From Triglochin maritima (lineage: Eukaryota; Streptophyta; Magnoliopsida; Alismatales; Juncaginaceae): DNA of 64,000 nucleotides. Shown in pieces: positions 34,962 through 47,647 of this stretch. Location of the stretch: contig OY821772.1 in the NCBI GenBank assembly GCA_963682175.1, positions 16,732,743 through 16,796,742 of the forward strand, given 5' to 3'. Under the pieces are notes generated by a model. It was not told the DNA's origin and did no database searches. It saw only the letters and a list, made by a program, of their open reading frames with translations. The first letter of the stretch is position 1. Each line of letters starts with the position of its first letter. The translations under genes and the position numbers were made by a program.

Positions 34962-36271
34962 TGATTGACATCATTTCATGCTTATATCCATTATATTTGA
35001 AGAGATGAAGCATAAAAGAACCCAAAAGCTGGGAAAAAGGACTGAATTGTGAGATCTGGGGACTAAGATGCATGGGAGAAGGACCTGAATGTAAGACAGA
35101 AGGACCTAGTAGCAAAACAGAATACTCCACACTATCATTGGGAGTATTTTAGCAATTCGATTCGGGTCGGAGCTCCAACAAACCAAGTGAATGCATCCAA
35201 GTCCAGAAAATATACCAAGAAAAGTCCACAACAAAAATGACCAGGATCTGAACCATATAGACCGCCAATTGGCGGTCCATTTTGGCCCAAATCCGCTAAA
35301 ATTTCTCCAGCACATGTATTAGAGGATGTTTAGGCTATTTTTGGTATCTGTTTAGTCCCACATCGGGGGATTGTCCCAGATTACCTTTTTCTCTAGCTAT
35401 AAATAGAACTCTTCACCTTCCATTGTAATGACTGCATATTTTAAGTGGCTATTCTTCCTACTGAAGTGAGTCCTTGAAACACACACTAAAGTAGGAGGAT
35501 GCTACTTTTAATGTGAGTCATTTTAATTAAAGTTTTTTTTATTATGTTGTTTGTTTTATGTTTCTTGTTTTGCTTAATATCATTTCATTAGTTTTAATAG
35601 CTTAGTTAATATGCTTTCTTTGTTTAGTTTAATAATTAGTGTAATGTTTAGTGAGTAGTTCCATCCCCTTTGGGGGGTGGAGTAGATGTACATACATGCA
35701 AATGAGAATGGATTGAATGCTTTATTTCCAATGTACATGTTGATAAAACATGAATGTATGCTTGCTTGTTTAGGATAGAATTTATAACTTGATGAGTTTT
35801 GCCAAAATGATTAGACACCTCTCATGCTTGTTTAGATTCTGAAATAGCTATCTTGCATATGTAAATGTTAATCAACTATGTTTGTGAATAGATTGATAGG
35901 TTTTGCCACAACATTTAGACACTTCCTATGCATGATAACACCACCTTTATTTGTGCTTAAAGAATGTGTTCAACATCCACCTCTTTGCTTGTGTGCACTC
36001 ATTCCACCACTTAGGGGTTTTCCCATATCTGTATTCCAGCATTCTTGTTTTGTTCTTAGCTTAGTTGTCATTTCATTGTTTGTTTCTTTCGTTCGCATTT
36101 CATACTTCTTAGCATAGTTTAGTGTAGAGTAGCATAATCAGTCTTTCTCCCCCAATTTTTTGCCACTTGATTTCTGATAAACAAGAGGCTGCTCACCTCC
36201 CTGAGTACGACCCGTACTTGCCACCGCTTCATCGCGGCCGTGCACTTGCGGTTTAAATAAAACGTTCAACA
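34962..36271 (+). repeat. A2 5' LTR (family A)
   Basis: 1310 bp, TGATTGACATC to CGTTCAACA, like A1's LTR in inverse orientation. Contains the palindrome GACCGCCAATTGGCGGTC (35261-35278) and the USE + TATA module (35355-35405). A short deletion lies near its start (the LTR jumps from ...cttatat to ccattat). Inserted in B2's Gag-like tail. No matching TSD is seen because A2's 3' half is missing. Confidence 0.88.
35355..35405 (+). promoter_or_regulatory. A2 LTR promoter: USE + TATA
   Basis: GTCCCACATCG (35355-35365), 32 bp, TATAAATA (35398-35405). Confidence 0.72.
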
Positions 36272-36277
36272 AGTTTT

Positions 36278-36295
36278 TGGCGCCGTTGCTGGGGA
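36278..36295 (+). other. A2 primer-binding site (tRNA-Asp)
   Basis: TGGCGCCGTTGCTGGGGA, 17/18 matches to the tRNA-Asp complement, 6 bp after the LTR. Confidence 0.88.
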
Positions 36296-37374
36296 GGTGC
36301 CAGTCGAGACTCTTGTTTGGACGATTTGAGTGGATTTAATTTGTGTTTTGTAGTTTTTCATTGTTTTAGGATACTTGGAGTCGCCATGAGGAACACCTGG
36401 AGAAATTTGGAGGCATTCTGGGTACTTCAGACCGCCAATCAGCGGCCTGAGACCGCCAATTGGCGGTCTGGTGAGCTCATTTTACGCTCTTATTTCTGTG
36501 GCGTGTTTACATAATTGATGTAGTGATCTGGGACTTGATTTGGCATGTTTTGACTTATAGTTTGTTCCCAGATCCATAATCAAACATCCTTTAAGCAACT
36601 TGGACCCTAAAACTCAAAGCAAAAGATTAGGCATTCTTTTTGTTTAGGTCATGCATCATGTATGTGACTTAGGCATTTAGATTGTCTTTTATCTTAGCTT
36701 TATTTTCTATTGCTGAGAGCTGGCGTGAGGTACGCACCTTCTACTCTCATTCATGCATTTCGTATGAACATGCATTGCATTAGTTAGTAGGAAGTGCATT
36801 GAAACAAGTGTGAGTTGAGTGTTTGTTTGGAGAGTTTATTGCTAGATTAGGACTCCAAAACGCTACTAAGGAGGGGCTGTCCCATAAAAGATAAGGTGGG
36901 GGATTTCATCACCTTTTCCTTCACCCCAAAAACCACACTAATCAAGAGCCTAATTTTAAAATCAAGTAGGCATTGGCCTTAAGGAATTCAGACGCATTAG
37001 GAGAGTGATTCGGTCCCGACCGTCATTACCTGATCGGCGTTTCCCACTTTGTCGATAGTAGGAGAGACGAGATCCCCGGATCTTGGCTCCCTTGCTGGGC
37101 TTTGTGGTCCTCGTCGTAGGGAGGTGAGGCGTGTTGAGTCCGTGTGACCTCGCAGTTAGGCATCGTCTAGCTGTAAGGACCTATAGTGACCTTAGGATTG
37201 CTTGAGCCTTGTTTGCTTGTGTGCTTCTACCTGTACCCATCCGCCGTAGTATAAGGACTTCTTCCCTTCTCTCTTGAGTCATTCTTTCTCTGATGTGTTC
37301 CCTCGTCTTCTCCTCTACGCACATTCTTTGAAAAAGAAAAAAAAAATTTGGTTTGTGTGCGTGCACCTTGGTGT
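36296..37374 (+). other. A2 untranslated leader
   Basis: Palindrome pair at 36429-36472 (one degenerate, one perfect), conserved leader block at about 36860-36930, and a purine-rich A tract at 37330-37347 before the start codon. Confidence 0.8.
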
Positions 37375-38976
37375 ATGCTTTCGTGGACACGAGACGAGAG
37401 GGGTCGTTTGACGAGGAGCGTTGTCAATCCGGCTTTGGTCATCGATTTCTCGACACCTTCCTCCTCTCGTGTCGCACGCAGTCAGGGTTCAATGGCTGGT
37501 AATTTCTGTGAGGAGGAGCAGTTGCTGGACCCACCTGCTCCACCAGTGCTTCCAGTTGTCAGTCCCATACCTCTGCACGATCGATGCTACCCGAGCTGTA
37601 CAGCTCTACCTTCATGCATCGTATTACCAGAGGCTAATGGGAACCATTTTGAGGTTAAGCCTCAGTTTATTTCCATGCTCCCTCACTTCACTAGGAAAGG
37701 TGACCCTTATATCTTTCTCAGGGAATGGTCTGTGCTATGTTCAAGCTGCAACAACTTAGCACAGACTCCATCCATCTTAGGCTTGTCCCCTTTGCACTGA
37801 AGGATGACGCCAAGAAGTAGTTGTACAGCAACCAGGCGAATGCCTTTAGGACTTGGGAGGAGTTTCAATCTGCATTCCTCAAGAAGTACATCCCAAATCA
37901 TCGGACTCAAAAATTGAGGAACGAAATCAATTCGTTCTATCAACATGAGACTGAACCATTCCATGCATACTTAGGGTGGTTCAAGGAGCTACTATCCTCT
38001 TGCCCTCACCATGGCATCGAGTTGTGGCGCCTTTGTCAGATTGTTTATGAAGGTCTTCACATCCCGTCCCGAACGCTCCTTGAGTCCATGTGTCAAGGAG
38101 AGTTCTTGGGAAAGGATGAAAGGGAGGCATGGGCTTTCCTAGAAGACCTTGCTGAGAAAACAATGCAATGAGAGAGTGTAAGGCAACCACCTGCATCATC
38201 TAGTATAGGAGCGAGGATCGCGAATGCAAACCCCACTAGATCGGGTGCCGCATTTGCTATCAATACCACTACGTCTATCGAGGCACGCATGGCGGCCTTA
38301 ATGTGCCGTATGGAGTTGATTGAGCTTCAAAACCAACAAGGTGCACCTCACATGTCCACATATGGTCCAGTTCCCTGTCATTCATGTGGTAGGATAGGTC
38401 ATGTAGAAAGCGAGTGTGAGTCCATTCCTCCTGAGATGGAGCGTGTCAACGCCATCTATGATAGAGCCATGAATGACCCATACTCATCATCTTATAATCC
38501 TGGATGGAGGAACCACCCAATTTTTCATGGAACCAAACTAATGCCCTGGGTGGTCCTTCAAATTCCTCTAGACCACATTACCAATCACATCAACCTCCCA
38601 TGCATGCACATTCCTATCAGCCACCCAAAGCGCAAACCACCAATCAATCGGGTTTCCCAAATTCCAATAATATGGAAACCCGATTCAATTCGCTTGAGAC
38701 CTTGACTCGTGGACTTGAAAACTCAATGAAATTTTTTATGTAAACTACGAGTCAAGTTCTCACTTCAAATCAGCAGACCATCAAATCTCTAGAGCTTCAG
38801 ATGGGCCAATTGGCTCAGTCTGTACATGAAAGAGAGAGAGAGTCTTTTCCTAGCCAGCCTGAGGTTAACCCCCATATGTACCAGCAACAACACATACAAA
38901 ATGAGAATGTGGTACCTCGGGGGAGGCAAGTGAACCATGTGGAGGAACCTGTTCACCATGTCAATGCCATTGTTAC
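37375..38976 (+). pseudogene. A2 gag pseudogene (capsid and zinc knuckle), split by B4
   Basis: Same protein as A1 Gag, start at ATG 37375 or 37492. Broken by a 7-bp deletion near 37725 (after PYIFLRE), a TAG for Trp near 37818, a TGA for Trp near 38169 and a TAA near 38741. The knuckle CHSCGRIGHVESEC is intact (about 38377-38418). The frame is interrupted after GTTAC at 38976 by element B4 and resumes for about 31 bp at 45932-45962 (cttaaggaatggaaaaca...) before joining B2 sequence in opposite orientation. Confidence 0.85.
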
Positions 38977-40371
38977 TGATTGATCGTTTTATATTAACCG
39001 CAAGTGCACGGCCGCGTTGAAGCGGTGGCAAATAAGGGTCGTCCACTGGGAGGTGTGTCGACACTTGGTTTGTGCGAAGGCGAGAGGTAAAGAAAGGGAA
39101 GAAAGATGTATTACACTACACTACACTACACTAAGCTAAACTAGTAAACAAACAAGCTGAAATGAACTAAACAACTAAGCTAATCAACTAACGCAAAAGA
39201 TAAAATCACAGGAATGAAAACCCCTCAGGCGTGGAGTGTGTGTGTGCACATGAAATAAGTGTGATATGAAATGCATACAAGAAGCTCAAGTAGCGAGTGT
39301 TGTTAATGCATAAGAAGTACCTAACTATGGCAAGATGTATCATTATAACACTAACTTATGTGCATAATATGAGCAATGCAAGGTTGTTATTAAGACACTT
39401 AGACAAGCATGGAATGTACCTAAGCTATGGCAGAAACCATCAAGTAAGGTTCTTAATAATTCAAGCAAGCATACTAATATCAACACAAAACATTCATATT
39501 AAGCATTCAAACCATCTACATAACATGTACACACACCTACTCCACCCCCGAAGGGGATGGAACTACTCACTACTCATTACACTAACTATATTAACAAAAG
39601 AAAGCATAATACTGAAATGAAAGTTAACTAAGAAGGCAAGAAGTATTAAAGAAACATAAAAGGAAAGTAAAGACTAAACAAACATGCACAAATTAAAAGA
39701 CAAGATTAAAAGAAACTAGAAGAATTATTTTATTAACAAATGACTCACATTGAAGGTAGCATTCTTCTCCACCTTGAGTTTTTGCTTCAAGGCTCACTCC
39801 TTAGTAGAGAGAATGCCACCAAGCAATGGGTAATTACAATGGAAGGTGAAGAGTTCTATTTATAAGCATGGAAAAAGCTAATCGGGGACAATCCCCCGAT
39901 GTGGGACTAAACCAATACCAAAAATAAACTAAACGAACATTAATACAAGTCCAGGAGAAATTTGGGCGGATCCTGAGTAATATGGACCGCCAATTGGCGG
40001 TCCAAAAACTTCGGATCGCGTTGGAATTTGTTGTGGGCTTTTCTTTCTGGTATTGTTGGTCTTTGATGTGGTTGCTTGACTTGTTGGAGCTCCGACCCGA
40101 ATCGAATTGGTAAAATACTCCCCATGATGGTGTGGGGTATTCTGTTTGGCTCTTAGGTCCTTCTGTCTTACATTCAGGTCCTTCTCCCTTGCATCTTCGT
40201 CCGCAGATCTCACAATTCAGTCCATTTTCCCAGCTTTTGGGTCATTTTATGCTTCATCTCTTCAAACCTATTTATTCCTGAAAACTAAACATAAAACTCG
40301 TAACATAGCATTGTTTAGGTGAAAGAAAATGGATATAAGATACAAATATAAACATGAAATTATGCCAATCA
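38977..40371 (-). repeat. B4 3' LTR
   Basis: 1395 bp; promoter module intact (39857-39907: GTCCCACATCG, 32 bp, TATAAATA on the minus strand) and a 20-bp palindrome GGACCGCCAATTGGCGGTCC (39984-40003). Confidence 0.9.
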
Positions 40372-42278
40372 AATACCCCCACACCTAACTTTTGCTAGTC
40401 TCGAGCAAAACAAAGAAAGGAAAAAGCATACGAAAAACAAGAAATCCTAACTCACTTTCGTAGGAATCACAGTTGCACTTAGCACGTGCAACAAGCCGTT
40501 AAACCTCCTTGTTGCCAAGGAGGAGGAGTGTTGTCTCCTGAGGGTTTTCAACAGATATACCCACAAAATCCGAACAAGATGCATTATTCAATCTACACAC
40601 TCGACTCGTTTGAAATATTTTGTTGATCATTGGACGCGGTAATCCTACGGGCCGACTCTATATAGGTAATCAGTCCACACACCTAACCTAATGAACCATT
40701 CGTGCAAGTTAAATAAGGAATTAAGTGAAAGACAAGGACAACCTCAACATCCTCAAGTGCTACAAAGTGTAAAGTCCATTAAGGTTCTTATTTGCATTAC
40801 CATTTTTGTTCTTTATGTTTCTTTTCACATTTTTTTATTCTTTTTCTTTTTATTAGTTGGAGCTTCATTCTCACAGGGTCCGGTTTCGTGGATCATTGCC
40901 CATGAGGACTTACACTATCGCGTACACCTTTCCCCAAATCTCCACATAGGGAAATCCCTAACACCCGTGTAACGGGAGTTCGGTCGGCGCATCCCAAATC
41001 AGATGACTCGAAAGAACCAGGCACAAAGTCCCCTCTGACCTACTTTCCCGAGTGGTAGGAGCCGTGCGAGAAGAGAGAACACCTACTCACTTATTTCTTA
41101 TCTACAAATGAACCAAAACCCCTACACTAATGTCTCACAACAGGATTTAGAGGGTCCTTGACTACAACAAACTTCCTTAAGTTAACAGACACGAATTATT
41201 GACTCACTAGGTTCAGGGTGGATTTCATTAAATCTTTGAGCACTGAAACCCTATGATTACTCACCCCCAAGGGAAAACTGGGGTGCATCCTAACGACCCG
41301 ATAAATCCTAAAGTCACTGTACTAGATATCCTAATGCATCAAGTTCAAGACAATTTTGGGAGCTTTCTTTTTACTTTGCGTCCCAACGGTTTTGCACATG
41401 CTAAACACACGCAAAACCCACAAAACATTTTCTTTCGCAAACACATGAAAATTTTGAAAGAAATGTGGAAATTTTAAAGCACTAGGCAAGCAAAAGAAGA
41501 CAAGTCACCCAAGGATCATGGCAAGCAGATATATCGATATTAAATGCAGGACACTAACATGACCCTAATAATGCACACAAAAGAAAATAAAATCAAAGGA
41601 AAAAGACTCAACTATGTACACACGTAAAACACCCCTCCACACCTACTTCATGCATTGTTCTCAATGAATGTGAGCAAGATACTACATGGATTTATGCATG
41701 AAAAAGGAGAGATCTCACCAACATTAAGTACAAAGGGAAGTTCAAGGTCATGTTGATGGACACAAACCCGAATTCCCTCAAAACATGTGAAATGCTAAAG
41801 AAAGGATGCAAATACGTGAAAGAAATGGAGCCCAAATACACAAGGGTTGGGGCTCACAACAATCGATACTCACTGAAGGAGTCTTTTATTGTACTTTTTT
41901 TTGGTCTTCTTCTTTTTCTTTTTCTTTTTTTCTTTTTTTTTATTTTTTATTATTATATATAACTATGTACAAACATAAGTTCCCATCTTCATTTGTCGAA
42001 ATACATCAAATGGGAACCTCAAGAGTGGGTCAATACACTTGTAAAGGGAACATGACACCACGCGGGGCTAGAATACGCATGTGTGGCCCCCCTTCACAAA
42101 GAGCACCAGATAAAATGAGGGGTTCATGAATTGGACGCAAAGACGTCTCATTCAAAGGATCAAACTGAAAGAGCTTGAACCTCTCAAGAGTTTGGGAAAT
42201 GAGGGGCAACGGAAGAAGAGTTTCTCCTGTTGCGCTGCTGAAGTTATGATCGTCAATCCAAACTCTCCAACCAACAGG
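40372..42278 (-). other. B4 3' internal region
   Basis: Inverted PPT (aatacccccacacctaac) at 40372-40389, the hairpin cctccttgttgccaaggagg at 40506-40525, and a second G-rich tract, complement of cccctccacacctacttc (41632-41649). A T-rich run at 41890-41950. No coding potential on the sense strand beyond a decayed extension of the Gag-like frame. Confidence 0.7.
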
Positions 42279-43522
42279 CTAGTGGGTCGGAATGAGGTCA
42301 AGAACCTCGTTAGGCATGTCTGACACACCAGGCGAACAAAAAGTGGGTCTCATACCCAAGGTATCCTCCAAGGAACTCCTAATACCCTCATGAGCAATGT
42401 AGTTGTTTGATGTTCCATCATTTCCAAGATGATCAGGAACAATAGTGAGCGGCAAACTCTCATCAGGTTGTTTGAAATTGAGGGGACTAGGGAGCTCTTG
42501 CTCCACTAGAGGAGAGTCCTTAGGAGGTACAACAATAAGGTCATGTTGCTCAAGGGCCACGGGACAAGAAGATAAGGCACAATCATGTGCCGATTCGTAA
42601 TAAAGCTGGTCCATGTTATTCTCAATTGGGATCTAATCGTCCACCAAGTGATCGTGAATTGAAACCCCAAGTCCCTCAGACTGACTTGGAGTTTGACTTT
42701 GAAAGATTGTGCTTTGAATTTGTGGATGTGGTGGTGGCGGTTCGATATCAAAAGATGAATCCTCATGTTGACAAGAAAAGTTACTTTCCTCACGTTCACG
42801 TATTTGCTGCGACATTTGACTCACTTGCAGTGCCATATTTTTTATGGACTGTTGAGTGGTTTCCATGAACGTAAGGAAAGTTTGTTTCAAGGAATCAGGT
42901 ATGCGGTCAACTATGAGGTCCAAGTCAGAGCTTGGGAAATTTTGGGGTTGGGTGTTGATGGGCTGAGAATGAGTCCAATGATTTGAAGTGGGGTTTTGGT
43001 AGAATGCTGGGTATTCGGGAGGAGGATACTGGGGTGGAAATGATGTATGAGAATTTGAATACAAATTGTCCCCCACGAATCCATCCCTCTCGGGTTGTAC
43101 GCGGATGCGTAATGGTCATAATGAGCATTTTGGGAAAATGTGTGCTCATACTCAGGCTCAGGGGCAATATAAGGACATTCTCCTATAACATGACCACTCA
43201 CCCCACAACAGTCACATGGTACGGCTACTGGAGCCACCAGTGCACCCATGCCATCTACCACATGAATGAAAGAGGCCAAAGGTTCTTGTAATGTCTCAGA
43301 TTGATGACCAACATATGATCCGACGTAACTAGATGGTGGTCTAGCAGTCGGTGCCTCTCTCATACTACCCCAATATGAAGATTGCTCAGTCACACAATAA
43401 AGATTGTCCCAACCATACGGGGTGTTAGTCTGAGCCACCGCAGGATGCCTGGGTCGGGAGTACTAGGGAGAATCGTCCTGGTCCCAACAATGATATGGAT
43501 GGTCGCCCATGTAACCATCCAT
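42279..43522 (-). pseudogene. B4 capsid-less Gag-like ORF, decayed
   Basis: Starts at ATG 43522 (MDGYMGDHPYHCWDQD). TAG replaces Trp at codon 20, a 1-bp deletion lies near 43070, and a TAG replaces Ser near 42634. The zinc knuckle is CDCCGVSGHVIGEC. The coiled coil (METTQQSIKNMALQVSQMSQQ) and acidic tail follow, ending at VLDLIPTH-stop (42279). Collinear with B5's open copy. Confidence 0.78.
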
Positions 43523-44579
43523 CACAACAGAGAACTCTAGAGTCGACCACTCTCACCACCACGAGGCTAAACTCGCAAAAATGCTCGACTCGACCCTAAA
43601 ACGCTACAAGAGAGTGTAAAGGGGAGGAGACTATAACGTAGAAGAAGGTGAGAAGAAGATGACTCAGAGGAGAAGGGAAGAATCCCTAAAGCTAGCGTGG
43701 GTAACAGGAGAGGGTAGAAGCCTTATCTAGCAAGCACGGCTCAAACAATGTAAGGCAATGGGTCCTTAGGCTAGACGACGCCTAACTTCGTGGTCACTAG
43801 CCTCGACAAGCCTCACCTCCCTACAACGAGGACCACAATGTCCAACAAGTGATAACAGATCCGGAGATCCAGTACCTCCTACTATCGACAAGGTACGCAA
43901 CGCCGATCAGGTCATGACGGTCTGAACTAGATTACTCTCCTAGTGCGCCCGCAATCCTATGCTCAATGTCTACTTGCTTTTAGAATTAAGGCTTTGATTA
44001 AGCGTGATTTTTGTGGCCAAGGAAAGGGTGATGAAATCCCCCACCTTATCTTTTATGGGACAGCCCCTCCCTAGTAGCGTTTTGAGCTTAAATCTAGCAA
44101 TCAATCACTCCAATCAAACGTTCAACTCACTCTTGTCCTGATGCACCTTACTAACTAATGCATAATCGAAACATGCATGAATGAGAGATTTGGGTGCATG
44201 TACCTCACGCCAGCAATCAACAAGAAAATGTAAAGCAAAGAAAAGACAAATGTATGCAAGGTCTACACATGATGCATGACCTAGATGACAAGAAGTCTAG
44301 TCTTTTGCTTTGAGTTTTATGGTCCAAGTTGATTAAAGGGGATTAGTTTAATGATCTAGGAGAAAACTAGAGGTAATAGCATGCCAAATAGGGCTCCTAC
44401 ATAACAATAATGAACTAATCAACTACCAGAAGAAAACTGAGAGCAATTTGAAGTTTAGGTGCTCCAACTCCTCCAGTAGCCTCCCCGGGAGCTCTATGAT
44501 CCATGAAACTAAGAAAAACAGAAAACAAAAAAATTAAAAGCCCCTCGAATCGTCCAAACCAACGTCTGGACAGAGCACC
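43523..44579 (-). other. B4 untranslated leader
   Basis: Conserved leader block at about 44019-44085. The palindrome pair present at 44400-44500 in other copies is absent here, while the surrounding leader is kept. Confidence 0.75.
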
Positions 44580-44597
44580 TCCCCGGCAATGGCGCCA
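44580..44597 (-). other. B4 primer-binding site (tRNA-Asp)
   Basis: Minus strand TGGCGCCATTGCCGGGGA, 17/18 matches to the tRNA-Asp complement. Confidence 0.87.
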
Positions 44598-44603
44598 AAA
44601 ACA

Positions 44604-45926
44604 TGATTGATCGTTTTATATTAACCGCAAGTGCAGGACCGCGTTGAAGCGGTGGCAGATATGGGTCGTCCACTGGGAGGTGTGTCGACACTTGGTTTGT
44701 GCGAAGGCGAGAGGTAAAGAAAGGGAAGAAAGATGTATTACACTACACTACACTAAGCTACACTAGTAAACAAACAAGCGGAAATGAACTAAACAACTAA
44801 GCTAATCAACTAATGCAAAAGATAAAATCACAGGAATGAAAACCCCTCAGGGGTGGAGTGTGTGTGTGTGCACATGAAATAAGTGTGATATGAAATTCAT
44901 ACAAGAAGCTCAGGTAGTTAGTGTTGTTAATGCATAAGAAGTACCTAACTATGGCAAGAGGTATCATTACAACACTAACTTATGTGCATAATATGAGCAA
45001 TGCAAGGTTGTTATTAAGACACTTAGACAAGCATGGAATGTACCTAAGCCATGGCAGAAACCATCAAGTAAGTTTCTTAATAATTCAAGCAAGCATACTA
45101 ATATCAACACAAAACATTCATATTAAGGATTCAAACCATATACATAACATGTACACACACCTACTCCACCCCCGAAGGGGATGGAACTACTCACTACTCA
45201 TTACACTAACTATATTAACAAAAGAAAGCATAATACTGAAATGAAAGTTAACTAAGAAGGCAAGAAGTATTAAAGAAACATAAAAGGAACGGAAAGACTA
45301 AACAAACATGCACAAATTAAAAGACAAGATTAAAAGAAACTAGAAGAATTATTTTATTAACAAATGACTCACATTGAAGGTAGCATTCTTCTCCACCTTG
45401 AGTTTTTGCTCCAAGGCTCACTCCTTAGTAGAGAGAATGCTACCAAGTAATGGTTAATTACAATGGAAGGTGAAGAGTTCTATTTATCACTGCATGGAAA
45501 AAGCTAATCGGGGACAATTGGCGGATCCTGAGTAATATGGACCGCCAATTGGCGGCCCAAAAACTTAAGATCGCGTTGGAATTTGTTGTGGGCTTTTCTT
45601 TCTGGTATTGTTGGTCTTTGATGCGGTTACTTGACTTGTTGGAGCTCCGACCCGAATGGAATTGGTAAAATACTCCCCATGATGGTGTGGAGTATTCTGT
45701 TTTGCTCTTAGGTCGTTCTGTCTTACATTCAGGTCCTTCTCCCTTGCATCTTAGTCCCCAGATCTCACAATTCAGTCCTTTTTCCCAGCTTTTGGGTCCT
45801 TTTATGCTTCATCTCTTCAAACCTATTTATTCCTGAAAACTAAACATAAAACTCGTAACATAGCATTATTTAGGTGAAAGATAATGGATATAAGATACAA
45901 ATATAAACATGAAATGATGCCAATCA
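44604..45926 (-). repeat. B4 5' LTR with promoter-element deletion
   Basis: 1323 bp. Matches the 3' LTR except that about 70 bp, including the snRNA-like element, is missing at 45505 (ggggacaat joins tggcggatcc). The TATA box is also altered by a small insertion (tatttatcactgcatgg). Ends CCAATCA, then TSD GTTAC. Confidence 0.9.
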
Positions 45927-45962
45927 GTTACCTTAAGGAATGGAAAACAGGTTGACAATGAT

Positions 45963-46557
45963 GTCGTATCTGTTGAGTTTTCCTTTGAGGGAAAAATCTA
46001 TTCAGAAAGACGGTCACAAAGTCATCCCATGACCGAATCGAGATCGCCGGGAGGCTATACATCCATTTCTTCGCATTATCCTTCAATGAGAAAGAAATCA
46101 TCCTCAACCGGACTGAATCCTCGTCAAGCTGTTGAAGCTTGAACATGGAGCATACTTCCTCGAATTCGAGTATAAAGATATACGGATCCTCCTTATTGGC
46201 AATAAAGGTTGGAAGCATGCTCACATATTGAGGTTTCAGCTCATATTTGTTCCCGCGAGCAGGGGAAACAATTATGCAAGAAGGCTGCGCGGCCCGAACA
46301 GGATGAATCCGTTCCCACAAAGTCATCGGTCTATCCTGTCGAGCTAAAGTTGGTGGTGCACCAAGAACTCGATCCTGACCGAATCTCCCTTCCTCTCGAG
46401 TCAGAGGAGGAGGAGGAGAAGGAGGTCTACGTGGTGGCGGAAGCGGACCGAGGTATTCCATGTATGGAACCCGGTCTCCCCCGTCACCGCGAGACAACTC
46501 GGCTTCATGCTCCAAAGGAGCACGAGGCGGAGACGGTCGATCACCAAGACCGTCCAT
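45963..46557 (-). pseudogene. B2 Gag N-terminal fragment with capsid
   Basis: Minus strand from ATG 46557 (MDGLGDRPSPP). Pro/Arg-rich N-terminus, then a Retrotrans_gag capsid (RPMTLWERIHPVRAAQPSC, PYIFILEFEEVCSMFKLQQL, KKWMYSLPAISIRSW, FLNRFFPQRKTQQIR). Open for about 198 codons and cut at the junction with A2 gag (45962/45963). Its start sits at the same leader position as the capsid-less B ORFs (MDGYMGDH), so it represents a capsid-bearing version of family B. Confidence 0.82.
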
Positions 46558-47623
46558 CACAGAATGCTCGCCCAACCTCGCATAAAATGCTCGACTTGAC
46601 TCTAAAATAACTCACAATAGAAGGTGTACTAGAGGAGGAGACTATACATAGAGAATAGATAAGGAGAGGACTCAGGTGAGGAGGGGAGAATCCCTAGAGC
46701 TCGCGTGGGTAGTGGAATCAGGTAGAAGCCTAACTAGCAAGAACTGCTCAAACAATGTAAGGCAATGGGTCCTTAGGCTAGACGACGCCTAACTTCGAGG
46801 TCACTAGCCTCGACACATCTCACCTCCCTACAACGAAGACCACAATGCCCAGCAAGTGATACCAGATCCGGAGATCTAGTACCTCCTACTATCGACAAGG
46901 TTGGCAACGCCGATCAGGCCATGACGGTCTCAACTAGATTACTCTCCTAGTGCGCCCGCAATCCTAGGGCCAATGTCTACTTTGCTTTTAGTTAAGGATT
47001 GATTAAGAGTGATTTTGTGGACCAAGGAAAGGGTGATGAAATCCCCCACCTTATCTTTTATGGGACAACCCCTCCTTAATAGCGTTTTTATCCTAAATCT
47101 AGCAATCAATTGCTCCAATCAAACGCTCTCTCACTCTTGTCTTGATGCAATTCCTACTAACTAATGCATGGGCATACGAGATGAATGAATGAGTGTAGGA
47201 AATTGCGTACCTCACGCAAGCACTCAACAACTGAAAACAAAGCTAAAAGAAAAGACAACTACGAACCTAAGTCAATACATGATGCGTGACCTAAACAAAT
47301 AAGAACGTCTAGTCTTTAGCTTTGGATTTTAAGGCCAAGTTGATTAATGGGGGAGTGATTAATGATCTGGGAGCGAACTAGAAGTCACAACATGCAAAAT
47401 GGGGCTCCCAGAAAATGCAAATTACATAACTAACTACCATAACAAAATTGAGAGGAAGACCAGCTCACCAGGCCGCTAGTTGGCGGTCAGTTTGGAGTTT
47501 CTGTTCCTCAAACTTGTCCACTAGCCTCCCCTTGATCCGATGGTTCCCTGAAACTAAGTAAAACTGGAAACAAAAAATTAAAAACCACTTGAATCGTCCA
47601 AACCAACGTCTGGACAGAGCACC
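46558..47623 (-). other. B2 untranslated leader
   Basis: Collinear with other B leaders; conserved block at about 47025-47087; one degenerate palindrome copy near 47475 (ccgctagttggcgg). Confidence 0.78.
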
Positions 47624-47641
47624 TCCCCGGCAACGGTGCCA
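47624..47641 (-). other. B2 primer-binding site (tRNA-Asp)
   Basis: Minus strand TGGCACCGTTGCCGGGGA, 17/18 matches to the tRNA-Asp complement. Confidence 0.87.
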
Positions 47642-47647
47642 AAAACT

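Larger units (their letters stand above)
38977..45926 (-). mobile_element. Complete element B4 (family B, reverse)
   Basis: 6950 bp with 3' LTR 38977-40371 and 5' LTR 44604-45926, inverted PPT next to the 3' LTR, PBS next to the 5' LTR, and perfect TSD GTTAC (38972-38976, 45927-45931). Inserted in A2 gag. It contains only a decayed capsid-less Gag-like ORF, with no protease, RT or integrase, so it is non-autonomous. Confidence 0.93.

Noticed and set aside
46132..46610. Plus-strand open frames (71 and 133 aa) opposite B2 gag
   Set aside because: Shadow of the capsid-coding minus strand; no motif of their own.
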